NCBI GenBank assembly: GCA_963804005.1
Contig: CAWDOP010000019.1
Location: 69,949-133,948 of the forward strand
Direction: 5' to 3'
From: JAGXRK01 sp963804005
Lineage (GTDB): Bacteria > Bacteroidota > Ignavibacteria > Ignavibacteriales > Ignavibacteriaceae
DNA: 64,000 nucleotides
Shown here: positions 43,499 to 53,208 of the stretch, in pieces
Layout of the letters: each line of letters begins with the position of its first letter
Position numbering within the stretch: the stretch's first letter is position 1
Notes under the pieces: model-generated
The model's input: the letters and a program-made list of their open reading frames with translations, nothing else
Database searches by the model: none
Told to the model about the DNA's origin: nothing
Made by a program: the position numbers and the translations under genes

Positions 43499-45123
43499 AA
43501 GAATATCTGAAGAAAATCTTTTATGCTGCTTCAGAAAAAATTCCTGAACTCGCTCAGATAAATCACGTGATTGATGTTCCAAAACAAAAGGAACATGGTG
43601 ATCTTTCTTCAAATGCCGCAATGCTGCTTTCAAAAATCTATAAAAAAAATCCCAGACATATTGCCCAACAAATAATTGAAGTATTAGATGTTGATCCAAA
43701 AGTTATAAACAAAATGGAGATAGCAGGACCGGGTTTTATTAATTTCTTTTTCACACAAGAATACATTGCAGATATAATCAAAACGATTTTAGAAAAGGGA
43801 GACAATTACGGTAAAAGCAATAAGTATATAGGACTTAAAGCAAATGTCGAATTTGTTTCTGCAAATCCAACAGGTCCTTTAACTGTTGGACATGGAAGAA
43901 ATGCAGTAGTTGGTGATACAATAGCAAATCTTCTTGAATGGGTTGGTTACGAAGTTGACACAGAATATTATTTTAACAATGCCGGCAGACAAATGCGTGT
44001 GCTTGGTGATTCTGTTAGACTTCGTTATTTACAGCTGCTTGGTGAGCAAATTGAGTATCCTAAAGATTATTATCAGGGTGACTACATTAAAGATATTGCA
44101 CAAAGTCTTATTGATGAAGTTGGAGATAAATTAAAAGAAGAAAACCCTGAGGGTAAGTTTAAAGAAAAGGCTGAGAGAGAAATTTTTGAACTTATTAAAA
44201 AAACTTTAAACAGTATTGATATAAGGCATAAAATCTTTTTTAATGAAAATACTTTATTTGAAGAAGGAAAGATAGAAGAGGTTTTAAGAATTTATAAGAA
44301 AAAAAATCTTTCTTATGAAAAGGATGGCGCCGTTTGGTTAAAGTTTACTCAGCTTGGTAAGCAGGATGATAAAGTGATAGTTAAATCAACAGGTGAACCG
44401 ACATACCGTTTACCTGATATCGCTTATCACACAACAAAATTTGAACGCGGTTATGATTTGATGGTCGATATTTTTGGTTCGGATCATGCCGCAACCCACA
44501 CTGATGTTTTAGCCGGACTGGAAGCTTTAGGATATGATTCATCAAAAGTAAAAGTGTTGATTCAACAATTTATTACTGTTACCGAAAATGGTGAAGCTGT
44601 AAAAATGTCAACTCGTAAAGCAAATTATATTTCTCTTGATGATCTTATTGATGAAGTAGGAAAAGATGTTGTAAGATATTTCTACAATATGCGCAACATA
44701 TCTTCTCATATGAATTTTGAACTTTCTATCGCGAAAAAACAATCTGATGAAAATCCAGTTTTTTATCTTCAGTATGCACACGCAAGAATATGTTCTATAC
44801 TTCGAACGATTGAAGGAGAAAACCTTAAATCAAATATTGCATATCTAAATCTTCTTACTTCTGAAGAAGAACAAACACTTTTGAAAAAACTTTATCAGTT
44901 CAAAGAGGAAGTACTTTATAGTGCAGAGATTTTTGAAACGAACAGAATCTGTGCTTACCTTGAAGAACTTGCCGCAGCATTTCACAGGTTTTACACATTT
45001 TGTAGAATTCTTGGAACAGAGAAAAACCTTGCTGAAGCACGGGTGGCTTTAGCTGTAGCAACTAAAGTTGTTTTAAAGAATGGATTATCAATTCTTGGTG
45101 TGAGTGCACCCGATAAAATGTAA
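43495..45123 (+). CDS. argS: Arginyl-tRNA synthetase
   Basis: Charges tRNA-Arg. The 542 residues have the HIGH-type motif TGPLTVGHGRNA, the KMSKS-type loop VKMSTRKANYISLDDL, the N-terminal additional domain (about 1-105) and the C-terminal anticodon-binding helical domain. YFYNMRNISSHMNFE and YLQYAHARICSILR are typical blocks. Length is normal. Start overlaps rsfS. The window also holds a tRNA-Arg gene. Confidence 0.97.
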   Translation: MKEYLKKIFYAASEKIPELAQINHVIDVPKQKEHGDLSSNAAMLLSKIYKKNPRHIAQQIIEVLDVDPKVINKMEIAGPGFINFFFTQEYIADIIKTILEKGDNYGKSNKYIGLKANVEFVSANPTGPLTVGHGRNAVVGDTIANLLEWVGYEVDTEYYFNNAGRQMRVLGDSVRLRYLQLLGEQIEYPKDYYQGDYIKDIAQSLIDEVGDKLKEENPEGKFKEKAEREIFELIKKTLNSIDIRHKIFFNENTLFEEGKIEEVLRIYKKKNLSYEKDGAVWLKFTQLGKQDDKVIVKSTGEPTYRLPDIAYHTTKFERGYDLMVDIFGSDHAATHTDVLAGLEALGYDSSKVKVLIQQFITVTENGEAVKMSTRKANYISLDDLIDEVGKDVVRYFYNMRNISSHMNFELSIAKKQSDENPVFYLQYAHARICSILRTIEGENLKSNIAYLNLLTSEEEQTLLKKLYQFKEEVLYSAEIFETNRICAYLEELAAAFHRFYTFCRILGTEKNLAEARVALAVATKVVLKNGLSILGVSAPDKM

Positions 45124-45125
45124 TT

Positions 45126-45812
45126 TTAATCAGCTATTGCCGCCGAAACCGCATACACATTAGCAGCACCGTTATTTAATAATTGTTGAGCACATTCTGA
45201 TATGGTTGCTCCTGTTGTTATAACATCATCAACAAGCAGAATGTTTTTCCCTTTAATTGACTTTTTATTCCTCACGGCAAAAGCATTTCTTACATTCATT
45301 TCTCTGTCTGAAATATTTTTTAAAGTCTGGGATTCAGTATATCTTCTTCGTTTCAGCACATTCTCTTTGTAATTAATATTAAGTTCTTTTGACAATCCCT
45401 TTGCTAAATATATTGATTGATTATAACCTCTCTCTGCTTTTTTGAGATGATGCAGAGGTACGGGAATAATCAAATTAATATTCCAATCTAAAATTACCAT
45501 TATTCTTTCTTTGGCAATTTCTCTACCCAACTTTATACCACTTCTAAATTTTTGATTATACTTAAACTGGTGCATAATTTCCTGAAGCTCTTTGTCTTTC
45601 TCAAAAACAAATAATGAAGTGAATCCGGCGATCAGTTTTTTAGATTCAAACTTTTTGTTGAATTCAAAATCGATTCTGGATATTTTGGCTAATTGAATGG
45701 AGTCAAAACAGTTATTGCAAATAGTATCTTCGCTGTTAGTTAGTTTTTGTTTGCAGGCAGGACAGAATCTTGGAAGAAAAAAATCTAATAAGTCTTTAAG
45801 AAAGAGTTTCAA
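45126..45812 (-). CDS. ComF-family phosphoribosyltransferase-like protein
   Basis: A 228-residue ComF family protein: an N-terminal zinc-finger-like region with four cysteines (CPACKQKLTNSEDTICNNCFD) and a PRT domain carrying the PRPP loop ILLVDDVITTGAT. In competent bacteria ComF is needed for DNA uptake; its biochemical role here is unknown. Leftward. It directly abuts argS (2 bases), convergent. Confidence 0.92.
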   Translation of the reverse strand: MKLFLKDLLDFFLPRFCPACKQKLTNSEDTICNNCFDSIQLAKISRIDFEFNKKFESKKLIAGFTSLFVFEKDKELQEIMHQFKYNQKFRSGIKLGREIAKERIMVILDWNINLIIPVPLHHLKKAERGYNQSIYLAKGLSKELNINYKENVLKRRRYTESQTLKNISDREMNVRNAFAVRNKKSIKGKNILLVDDVITTGATISECAQQLLNNGAANVYAVSAAIAD

Positions 45813-45830
45813 GTTAAAATCCTTTTACTA

Positions 45831-47978
45831 TTATAGCATTCCTGATCTTTTTCTTATGAACCATTCCATTGCAAAAATAAGAATAGTTAAAATTAACAGC
45901 CATTCACTTGACCAAAGATTTATTTCAGATGTTAAAAATTTTTCTTTGACAGCTCGAGCTGAAATTTTATTCAACTCATCAATTAAGTTATTTGTTTCTT
46001 CAGGATTAAAATACTCCCCGCCGGTTTCCATTGCAAGCAAATTTAAAAATTCAAAGTCCATTCTTGGATCCATCATTTCAATATCTACTTCACCAATATT
46101 GAATAAGCCTCCATCTTTACCAAAAACATTACCATTCAAACGGGCATCTGCGGTAAATGAATAATCGCCGGGATTGCGGATTTGAATTTTACCTTCATAC
46201 AAACCGCTTCCAACAGAATTAAGATTAATTTCAAACCTATCTTCTCCATTGGTTACGTTAACCGAAACATTCGAATTTGAAACAGGGTTTAATGCATCAT
46301 CATAAACCCGTGCAGAAAATTCAATTTCTTCGCCGCTTGCAAATATTTTTTTCGTCGGTTGTATTCTGACTTTTCTGAATTCATCCGATACATTCAACCA
46401 TCTGACAGAATTAAGAATAAAACTATCAAACAAATCAGAGTTTCTTGTTGCCGTTTGAAGTTTCCATCTCCAGAAATCTTTAGCAAGAACCACTATTGAT
46501 CGTTTATTTCCTAAAGACCTTGTTAATATTAAGGGATTAGGTCGTGGTACGTTATCAACTTTAATTCTTGAAACTATTTTGCTTTCAGGTTTAGCATTAA
46601 TAACAATTCTAGGTTGTAGTATTGGCGGCAAATTATTCCAGGCTGCAATCGGGTTACTTGCATTGTTTTGAATAAGCGGATTGTTATTCTCACCAATTTG
46701 TATTTCCGGCTGAACTTGTTGGTAAATATTATCAATCTGCGAAATAGTAAATGGCAGATGTTGCTGAAGGTCTGACAGCTTTGCTACATCAATATCGGAT
46801 GAAAGCGAAAAAAAGAAAGGAGTATTTTTATCCGAGATTTTTTTTGTAATAAGATTCAATGCCTCAACAGATGTTTCTTTTGTAGGAAACCCGATAAGAA
46901 AGAAAATATCAGCACTGTCAATTTTCTTTGTGTAACCACCTTCTATGAATTGATTATTTCTGATCTGAGTAAGAGTTGAAATAGAAATATTATTGTCCGT
47001 TAATAATGAATTTTTAACAAAAGTAAGATCAGCCGAAGGTGATCCGCTTATAATTAACACTTTTATTTTATTGCTTAATACATTAACAAAAAATATCTTT
47101 TTATTATTTGCGTAAGTGAATTCATCCTTCAGTTCAGAAACAGTTAGTGATAATTTTTTCTCACCGCTTGTCTTCGGTGTATAATCAAAATTTATATTGT
47201 TAGTTCCGCTTTCATCAAGAATCATATTCTTTTGTTCGAGGAGGATATCATTTTCATAAAACGATACCATAATATTTTGTCCCGCATAACCGCGATTTGT
47301 AATTGTGCTCATAACAGTGGTTGGAGTTTCTGCATAGATCAAATCATTGTATAAAACTGATCTTATTTCAACATCATTTTTGCGTGATGAATCACCAATT
47401 CCAACTGTGAAAACAGGCGTGGCTTTTTGTTGAGCGATATAAATTGGATTAGAGCCGTCAGTTATAACTCCGTCAGAAATAATTGTGACAGAAGCAATAT
47501 TTCGTTTTCCGAAATCAATCTCATTAAATATGTCCGAAAAGTTGGTTGATGAATGTGAAAAATTTAACTTGCTGATCGAATCACGTTCAAACTTTTCCAC
47601 TCTGCTTCCGAAAGTATATAGTTCTAAATTTGAAGAAGTAGATTTATTCATTAATTCATTAACGATTTCATTAACCGTTTTTTCTCTTTCAGTTCCATCT
47701 TCAATTAAAATTGATTTAGTGTTGTCAATAAAGATAAGATTTGCCGGTTGTGAAACTTCTTTCTTTGTCAAAGAAAGTATAGGTTCAAAGAAAATAAAGA
47801 GAAGAAGAATTACTGCTATTCCCCTTAATGAAGCAAGAAAAATTCTTTTAGCAGTTGAAACAGGTGGAAGTGTAAATCTATAAACATAATACGCATACAG
47901 AAATGCTATGATCATTCCTAATACAAACAATATTGCAGAAAAAGAAAAGCTCAGGCTTATTTTTTCGAAATCAAACAT
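45831..47978 (-). CDS. Large membrane protein with von Willebrand A-like domain
   Basis: A 715-residue protein: two N-terminal membrane helices (about 12-32, 45-64), then a VWA-like region (about 75-200) with LIFIDNTKSI (MIDAS-type DxTxS) and VTIISDGVITDG. Next come beta-sandwich segments and a region that looks like a GATase1-like fold (VLIISGSPSADLTFVKNSLL and IFFLIGFPT). The C-terminus has one membrane helix and RKRSGML. The layout resembles large BatA-like or YfbK-type envelope proteins of Bacteroidota. No exact function. It abuts the PhzF gene. Confidence 0.75.
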   Translation of the reverse strand: MFDFEKISLSFSFSAILFVLGMIIAFLYAYYVYRFTLPPVSTAKRIFLASLRGIAVILLLFIFFEPILSLTKKEVSQPANLIFIDNTKSILIEDGTEREKTVNEIVNELMNKSTSSNLELYTFGSRVEKFERDSISKLNFSHSSTNFSDIFNEIDFGKRNIASVTIISDGVITDGSNPIYIAQQKATPVFTVGIGDSSRKNDVEIRSVLYNDLIYAETPTTVMSTITNRGYAGQNIMVSFYENDILLEQKNMILDESGTNNINFDYTPKTSGEKKLSLTVSELKDEFTYANNKKIFFVNVLSNKIKVLIISGSPSADLTFVKNSLLTDNNISISTLTQIRNNQFIEGGYTKKIDSADIFFLIGFPTKETSVEALNLITKKISDKNTPFFFSLSSDIDVAKLSDLQQHLPFTISQIDNIYQQVQPEIQIGENNNPLIQNNASNPIAAWNNLPPILQPRIVINAKPESKIVSRIKVDNVPRPNPLILTRSLGNKRSIVVLAKDFWRWKLQTATRNSDLFDSFILNSVRWLNVSDEFRKVRIQPTKKIFASGEEIEFSARVYDDALNPVSNSNVSVNVTNGEDRFEINLNSVGSGLYEGKIQIRNPGDYSFTADARLNGNVFGKDGGLFNIGEVDIEMMDPRMDFEFLNLLAMETGGEYFNPEETNNLIDELNKISARAVKEKFLTSEINLWSSEWLLILTILIFAMEWFIRKRSGML

Positions 47979-48838
47979 TAGATGAAAATATTTCCTTTTA
48001 GAAAAGTAACTGCATTACCTTTAATAATTAATTCCTGTGTATCCTGATTAAAGCTGACTTTAATCCTGCCTTTTCTTCCGAGATGATCGCCTTGCTCAAC
48101 TGTTATCGATTCCTTTAGAATATCTTTTGATACTAATCCTGCTTTTAACAGAACTAAAGCTAAGTATGCAGAGGCAGAACCTGTAACCGGATCTTCGGTT
48201 ATTCCAAATCTGGGAGCGAAAAATCTCTGGTGAGCAGTATTTTTCTCTTCAATGGTTTCTGTCGTGTATAATGACACATCAGGATATTTTCTAAATATTT
48301 CACTTTCATTATTGAATTTTGGAATATAAGAAATGAGTTCAGAATACGATTTTATTTTAATAAAAAGGAAGTTGTTACTCAATGTGAAAAAAGGAGTATC
48401 AATATCAATGCTATTTTCCGGAATATTAAATGCACTGATTATTTCTTCTTTAAGCTGGGTTAATTCTCTAACAGAACAAACCGGTAATCGCATTCCATAT
48501 TCATTTGAATTAATTGAACAATTAAGAATACCGGAGCGCGTTTCAAAAGTTAAAGAATTGGAAATTTGAATTATTTTTTTTTCAGTTAAGAAGTGAAGAG
48601 AAGCAATTGTGGCATGTCCACAAATATCAACTTCCTTTAAAGGAGTGAACCATCTTAGTTTGTATGTAGCTTTAGAAGAGGAACAAAGAAAAGCTGTTTC
48701 GGAATAATTTGTTTGATTCGCTATTTGTTGCATCTGATGTTCGGTTAAATCATTACCAAACATCACTGCAGCCGCATTTCCTTCAAAAGGATTTGTAGTG
48801 AATGCGTTTATATGATAAATTTCAAGTTGTTTTCGCAT
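47978..48838 (-). CDS. PhzF-family isomerase
   Basis: A 286-residue PhzF family protein (diaminopimelate-epimerase-like fold). Family blocks are YHINAFTTNPFEGNAAAVMF near the N-terminus, NYSETAFL with the catalytic Glu, EVDICGHATIASLHFLTEKK, and FGITEDPVTGSASAYLA. Substrate in most members is unknown. It is joined to surE at one end (17-base overlap) and to the VWA gene at the other (1-base TAATG overlap), so the three form an operon. Confidence 0.92.
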   Translation of the reverse strand: MRKQLEIYHINAFTTNPFEGNAAAVMFGNDLTEHQMQQIANQTNYSETAFLCSSSKATYKLRWFTPLKEVDICGHATIASLHFLTEKKIIQISNSLTFETRSGILNCSINSNEYGMRLPVCSVRELTQLKEEIISAFNIPENSIDIDTPFFTLSNNFLFIKIKSYSELISYIPKFNNESEIFRKYPDVSLYTTETIEEKNTAHQRFFAPRFGITEDPVTGSASAYLALVLLKAGLVSKDILKESITVEQGDHLGRKGRIKVSFNQDTQELIIKGNAVTFLKGNIFI

Positions 48839-49601
48839 GAAAAAGTTTTTCGATATTCCATTCTTTCATCGAATCAAATGTTTTATAATCTGTAAGATCA
48901 AAATGAATTGGAGAAACAGAAACATAATTATTTTTTATTGCAACCTGATCAATGTCAAGCTCGTGATCAACTTCTAATAAATTACCTGTTAGCCAATAAT
49001 AATTTCTACCATAGGGATCAACGCGTTTTTCGTAAATATCGTCCCACTTTGACTTTCCTTGTTTAGTAACAAGAATACCTGAAATTTTTTCTTCTGGAAT
49101 GTTTGGAACATTTACATTCAGCATTGTACCTAATGGCAATCCTTTTTCGTGGACTTCTTTTACAAGCATTTGAGCAACCTTGGCAGGAAAACAAAAATCC
49201 TTTACTGCATGACTTGTAACAGAAATTGCAATTGCAGGTACATCCATAATAGCTGCTTCTCTGGCTGCTGAAACCGTTCCTGAGTAAATAATATTTATTG
49301 CAGTGTTGGAACCGTGATTTATTCCCGAAACAACAAGATCAGGAGGACTGGTCATTAAATTTCTGATTCCCATTTTTACACAATCGGCAGGAGTTCCGCC
49401 AACAGCATATCCAAAAAACTTACCGTCTTTATGATATTCAAAAACTCTGAGAGGAGTTTGCATTGTGATAGAATGACCAACAGCGCTTTGTTCTGTATGA
49501 GGTGCTACAACAGTAACTTCTGCTATTTCTTTTAACGAATTGACAAGTGCATGAATTCCAGCGGAATCAATTCCGTCATCATTTGAAACAAGTATTCTCA
49601 A
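48822..49601 (-). CDS. surE: 5'/3'-nucleotidase SurE
   Basis: Metal-dependent survival-protein nucleotidase that hydrolyses nucleoside monophosphates. The 259 residues start at the TTG at 49601 (RILVSNDDGIDSAGI, the family N-terminus, with SNDDG metal ligands), behind AAAGGGATA. Further motifs are AVGGTPADCVKMG and VSGINHGSNTAI. I prefer this start to the 21-codon-longer frame because the SurE core begins exactly here. Leading gene of a leftward operon with PhzF and the VWA protein. Confidence 0.94.
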   Translation of the reverse strand: MRILVSNDDGIDSAGIHALVNSLKEIAEVTVVAPHTEQSAVGHSITMQTPLRVFEYHKDGKFFGYAVGGTPADCVKMGIRNLMTSPPDLVVSGINHGSNTAINIIYSGTVSAAREAAIMDVPAIAISVTSHAVKDFCFPAKVAQMLVKEVHEKGLPLGTMLNVNVPNIPEEKISGILVTKQGKSKWDDIYEKRVDPYGRNYYWLTGNLLEVDHELDIDQVAIKNNYVSVSPIHFDLTDYKTFDSMKEWNIEKLFHAKTT

Positions 49602-49729
49602 GATAATATCCCTTTTTATTGAAAAAACTGCGGACAATATAATACTAATAGAATCCTTCGTCAATTAAGCAATGTGACTATAATAACAGATATTAAATTT
49701 CATTAAATTGTTCCTCAAAAAAATCATTT

Positions 49730-50467
49730 ATGTTTCTAATAAAGCCGCATATATTCAATTGTTTTCCTCAAATAGTTGTGGGAGTCAGTACTAAAATAAG
49801 CCTTAACGGAGAACCTCCGCACTGCTTTAATTTATCTCTTAATGTCGGTGACGATGAAGCTAACGTTTTGGAAAATAGAAAGTCTTTTTTTAATCATTTT
49901 GGATTAACAAATGATGAGATAGTCTACCAGAATCAGATTCACTCAGATATAATTACAATAGTTGAATCATCCGGTAATTGCGGTGAAAGTGATGCATTAA
50001 TTACTTCACGGTTTAATCTGGCTTTAGTTTTAACAATAGCAGACTGCACACCTGTTTTAATGTATGACACAAAGAATAAAGTTATTGCAGCCGTTCATTC
50101 AGGCTGGCGAGGTGCTGAGAATCAAATTCTTCATAAGACTTTAATGAAAATGAAAAAAATATTTAACTCAAAGGGCGAAGATCTTTTTGTTTATCTAGGG
50201 CCATCAATTTCTCAAATTAATTATGAAGTCGGTAAAGACGTTTCAGAACTTTTTGAAGCCAAATATATTTTAAAATCAAACGAAAGATTTTTGCTTGATG
50301 TTGCCTCGGTGAACTATGATATGTTAATTGAATTTGGAGTTAACCCTTTCAACATTCAGAAATCTGGTTTATGCACTTACCAAATGAAAAATTTGTTTCA
50401 CTCATATCGTCGTGATGGAAATAAATCAGGACGTTTATTTGCTGTTATTGCAATGAGGAATTTTTAA
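49730..50467 (+). CDS. pgeF: Polyphenol-oxidase/YfiH-family purine nucleoside phosphorylase
   Basis: A 245-residue YfiH-type protein (Cu-oxidase_4). Homologues cleave purine nucleosides or correct misincorporated peptidoglycan amino acids. Characteristic zinc-binding text is VYQNQIHSDIITIVE, IADCTPVLMYDTKN, AAVHSGWRGAENQIL and CTYQMKNLFHSYRRDGNKSGR. Full length. Its stop overlaps the next gene's ATG by one base. Confidence 0.92.
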   Translation: MFLIKPHIFNCFPQIVVGVSTKISLNGEPPHCFNLSLNVGDDEANVLENRKSFFNHFGLTNDEIVYQNQIHSDIITIVESSGNCGESDALITSRFNLALVLTIADCTPVLMYDTKNKVIAAVHSGWRGAENQILHKTLMKMKKIFNSKGEDLFVYLGPSISQINYEVGKDVSELFEAKYILKSNERFLLDVASVNYDMLIEFGVNPFNIQKSGLCTYQMKNLFHSYRRDGNKSGRLFAVIAMRNF

Positions 50468-51382
50468 TGCAAAACGCGAATACTAAAGTTGTAAGTACTT
50501 ACATGTTGTTGTGTCTAATTTGGGGAACAACCTGGCTTGGAATTAAGGCAAGTCTTGAATCTCTGACCCCATTTATGTCTGCAGGACTACGTTTCTTTTT
50601 CGCCTCGCTTATAATTTTTTTAATAATGAAATTCAACGGACTAAGGCTGCAAAAAGACAAACTCTCAATCAAGCTTTATTTTTTAATGGGATTCTTTTCA
50701 TTCGTCATTCCTTTTGGATTAGTTTATTGGGCACAGCAATTTGTACCATCAGGTTTATCGGCTGTATTATTTGCAGTTTATCCATTCTTTGTTGCCATTC
50801 TTAGTTACTTAAGGATAAAGGATGAAGAAATCGGATTATTTAAAATTGTAGGAGTCATTTTAGGATTTACCGGAATAGTAGTAATATTCTCCGATTCATT
50901 CGGTCAGGATATTTCAGACTATATTCTTGGTATGATGGCAATTGTCTTGAGTGGAATTATGCAAGCGAATATAGCTGTAACACTTAAGAAATCCGGTGGT
51001 CATTTGCATTCCTTGTCAATGAATTTAGTTCCTATGGCATTAGCAGGATTTTTCATGATATTATTTTCATTCACCGTTGAAGATATGTCAAAGAATATTA
51101 TTGATCTTAACGCTGTAATTTCAGTTTCATATTTAGCAATATTCGGAAGTGTTGTTACATTCACTTCATTTTACTGGTTATTAAAAAGAGTGAACATAGT
51201 TATTCTTTCATTGATTGCATTCATAACTCCGATTGTAGCACTTATTGCGGGATGGATATATTTATGATGAGCAATTAACAAATCGTCATTTGATCGGATC
51301 TGTTTTAGTTTTATTTGGACTGCTTTGGGCTAATATGGAAGCTTATTTCAGATATAGAAAAGTAAAAAAAAGTATTTTATGA
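50467..51382 (+). pseudogene. EamA-family drug/metabolite transporter, frameshifted near the C-terminus
   Basis: Ten-helix EamA transporter (DMT superfamily). The main frame (50467-51267) includes the first EamA repeat with LIWGTTWLGIKASLE and FVPSGLSAVLFAVYPFFVAI, and most of the second. It stops with TGA at 51265. Removing the T at 51265 lets it continue as YLDEQLTNRHLIGSVLVLF and end at 51382 with KKSIL. So about 38 residues, the last membrane helix, lie out of frame. Substrate unknown. The C-terminal loss would probably impair the transporter, unless the shift is a sequencing error. Confidence 0.8.
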
Positions 51383-51441
51383 ACAAATAAATAAGTTCAT
51401 TTATTTCAGTAATTTTGTGTTGAAATTTATCACGGTTAATT

Positions 51442-51813
51442 ATGACCAATATTATAAGAATTAAAAAGGCAGCATTTTACGGCTACCACGGAGTTCGTTC
51501 TGAAGAACAAAGCGTCGGTGGAAAGTTTGAAGCTGATGTTGATATTTATACCGATTTCTCTGAGGCAGCAAAAAAAGACTCATTGAGTGAAACAATAGAT
51601 TATCATAAAGTTTATTCGTTTATGTATCATCTTGCACTTGAGCAGAAGTACTATTTAATTGAAGCACTTGCTGTAAAAATTGCGGACGAGTTGTTGAAAA
51701 AATTTTCCTCAATCCAGAAAGTTGCAGTAAGAATCAGGAAAAATAATCCACCGTTAGGCGGTGTTGTTGACTGTGTTGAAGTTGAAGTAATAAAAGAAAG
51801 AAAAGATTTGTAA
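51442..51813 (+). CDS. folB: Dihydroneopterin aldolase
   Basis: Folate pathway enzyme cleaving dihydroneopterin to hydroxymethyl-dihydropterin. The 123 residues match family length, with AAFYGYHGVRSEEQSVGGKFEADVDI-type text (the YHG block near residue 13), SLSETIDYHKVY, and VRIRKNNPPLGGVVDCVEVE. It is followed by folK five bases after its stop, the next enzyme of the pathway. Confidence 0.95.
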   Translation: MTNIIRIKKAAFYGYHGVRSEEQSVGGKFEADVDIYTDFSEAAKKDSLSETIDYHKVYSFMYHLALEQKYYLIEALAVKIADELLKKFSSIQKVAVRIRKNNPPLGGVVDCVEVEVIKERKDL

Positions 51814-51818
51814 TATTT

Positions 51819-52349
51819 GTGAACTCGAATTCGGGAAATATTGCTTTTATTGGTTTAGGTTCGAATAAAGGAGACAGGTTAAACTATCTTCAAAGTTCTT
51901 TGATAAAATTAAGTTCCATAAAAAACATAAAGATAATATCGGTTTCATCTGTTTATGAAACTAAACCTTTCGGTATAAGTACACAGGATAATTTTTATAA
52001 TGCCGCAGCAAAATTAGAAACAGATTTAGATGCAGAGAAACTTTTCGAAAAATTGAAGAAAATTGAAGAAGAATTAGGCAGAACTTTCACCAAAAAATGG
52101 GGACCAAGGGAAATTGATCTCGATCTTTTATTATATAATCACTTAATTTTTTCCAATGATTTTATTAGCTTGCCACATAAAGGTATTATTTATAGGGATT
52201 TTGTTCTTCAACCTTTATTTGAACTTGATCCTGAACTTGTTCATCCGGAATTAAATAAAAAGTTAAGCATTATTCTTTCAGAACTTGAAGAAAAATTTGT
52301 AGTTAAAACAATACCCGAAAAATTATTCATACCGGGACAAAACAATTGA
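51819..52349 (+). CDS. folK: 6-hydroxymethyl-dihydropterin pyrophosphokinase
   Basis: Uses ATP to pyrophosphorylate 6-hydroxymethyl-7,8-dihydropterin, step after FolB. The 176 residues have FIGLGSNKGDRLNYLQ, VYETKPFGISTQDNFYNAA and the ATP/metal motif WGPREIDLDLLLY. Start is a GTG at 51819. The 3' end overlaps the dNK gene start by four bases. FolP (dihydropteroate synthase) is not in the window. Confidence 0.95.
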   Translation: MNSNSGNIAFIGLGSNKGDRLNYLQSSLIKLSSIKNIKIISVSSVYETKPFGISTQDNFYNAAAKLETDLDAEKLFEKLKKIEEELGRTFTKKWGPREIDLDLLLYNHLIFSNDFISLPHKGIIYRDFVLQPLFELDPELVHPELNKKLSIILSELEEKFVVKTIPEKLFIPGQNN

Positions 52350-53002
52350 ATTACAACGAAGTAAGATACATAGCAATCGAGGGAGTAATCGGATCGGGCA
52401 AAACGGCTCTTGCAAAAAAAATTAAAGCCCGGCTCGATGCAAATCTTATCCTTGAACAATTCGAAACAAATCCTTTCCTGGAAAAATTCTACACCGATAG
52501 AAAAAGATATGCTTTCCAGACCCAGATGTTCTTCCTCATCAACAGATTTAAACAGCAGGAAGAATTAAACCAGGAAGATCTCTTCACTCAATATATCGTT
52601 GGTGATTATATTTTTGACAAAGACAGAATTTTTGCTTATCTAAATCTTTCCGGTGAAGAACTTAAACTATATGAATCAATATTTCCGTTATTACAGAGAA
52701 ATTTGCGTAAACCCGATCTGGTTGTGTTTTTGCAGTCCAGTATTGACAGATTGATGTATAATATTAAAAAGCGCAGCAGAAAAATTGAAAGAAACCTTAC
52801 ACGTAGTTACATTGAAGAATTAAGTGATGCATATACTCATTTTTTCTTTCGGTATAATTCATCCCCATTGCTGATAGTAAATTCTACTGAAATTGATTTC
52901 GTGAATAAGGAAGATGATTTTGATGAATTATTCAGACAAATATTCCGTGAAGACCGGGCATTTATTGAATACTTCAAACCTGAATCGAAGAGCATTGAAT
53001 GA
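52346..53002 (+). CDS. Deoxynucleoside kinase
   Basis: P-loop kinase of the dNK/deoxyguanosine-kinase family, 218 residues, salvaging deoxynucleosides. It has the Walker A GVIGSGKTALAKKIKARL (residues about 11-28), the catalytic ERF-region equivalent YIVGDYIFDKDRIFAYLNL, and the LID-like arginine block RSRKIERNLTRSYIEEL. Substrate specificity cannot be read. The start is a TTG at 52346 overlapping the folK stop. Bacteroidota often pair folK with dNK. Confidence 0.9.
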   Translation: MNYNEVRYIAIEGVIGSGKTALAKKIKARLDANLILEQFETNPFLEKFYTDRKRYAFQTQMFFLINRFKQQEELNQEDLFTQYIVGDYIFDKDRIFAYLNLSGEELKLYESIFPLLQRNLRKPDLVVFLQSSIDRLMYNIKKRSRKIERNLTRSYIEELSDAYTHFFFRYNSSPLLIVNSTEIDFVNKEDDFDELFRQIFREDRAFIEYFKPESKSIE

Positions 53003-53208
53003 GCCAGTTCCTGAGAATACTTCTTCTTGTTTTAATATTTCTTTTTCTATTCAGAGTAATTAAACGTTTTCTGGTGAGCTTGTTTAGTTCATCGAATAAC
53101 AAAGCAAATGTTCCTCCTGATAAGCGGAAGAGAAAAAAATACGAAAATATTGAGGAAGCCAAATACACTAATATTTCAGACGAAGACCAGGAAGAAAAGA
53201 ATAATTGA
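52999..53208 (+). CDS. DUF4834-like small membrane protein
   Basis: A 69-residue protein with one N-terminal hydrophobic helix (FLRILLLVLIFLFLFRVI, residues 4-21), a basic linker and a charged Lys/Glu tail. It matches, from memory, the DUF4834 family, typical of Bacteroidota and lying beside dNK or sugar transferase genes. Overlaps dNK by four bases; its TGA overlaps the next ATG. Confidence 0.75.
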   Translation: MSQFLRILLLVLIFLFLFRVIKRFLVSLFSSSNNKANVPPDKRKRKKYENIEEAKYTNISDEDQEEKNN

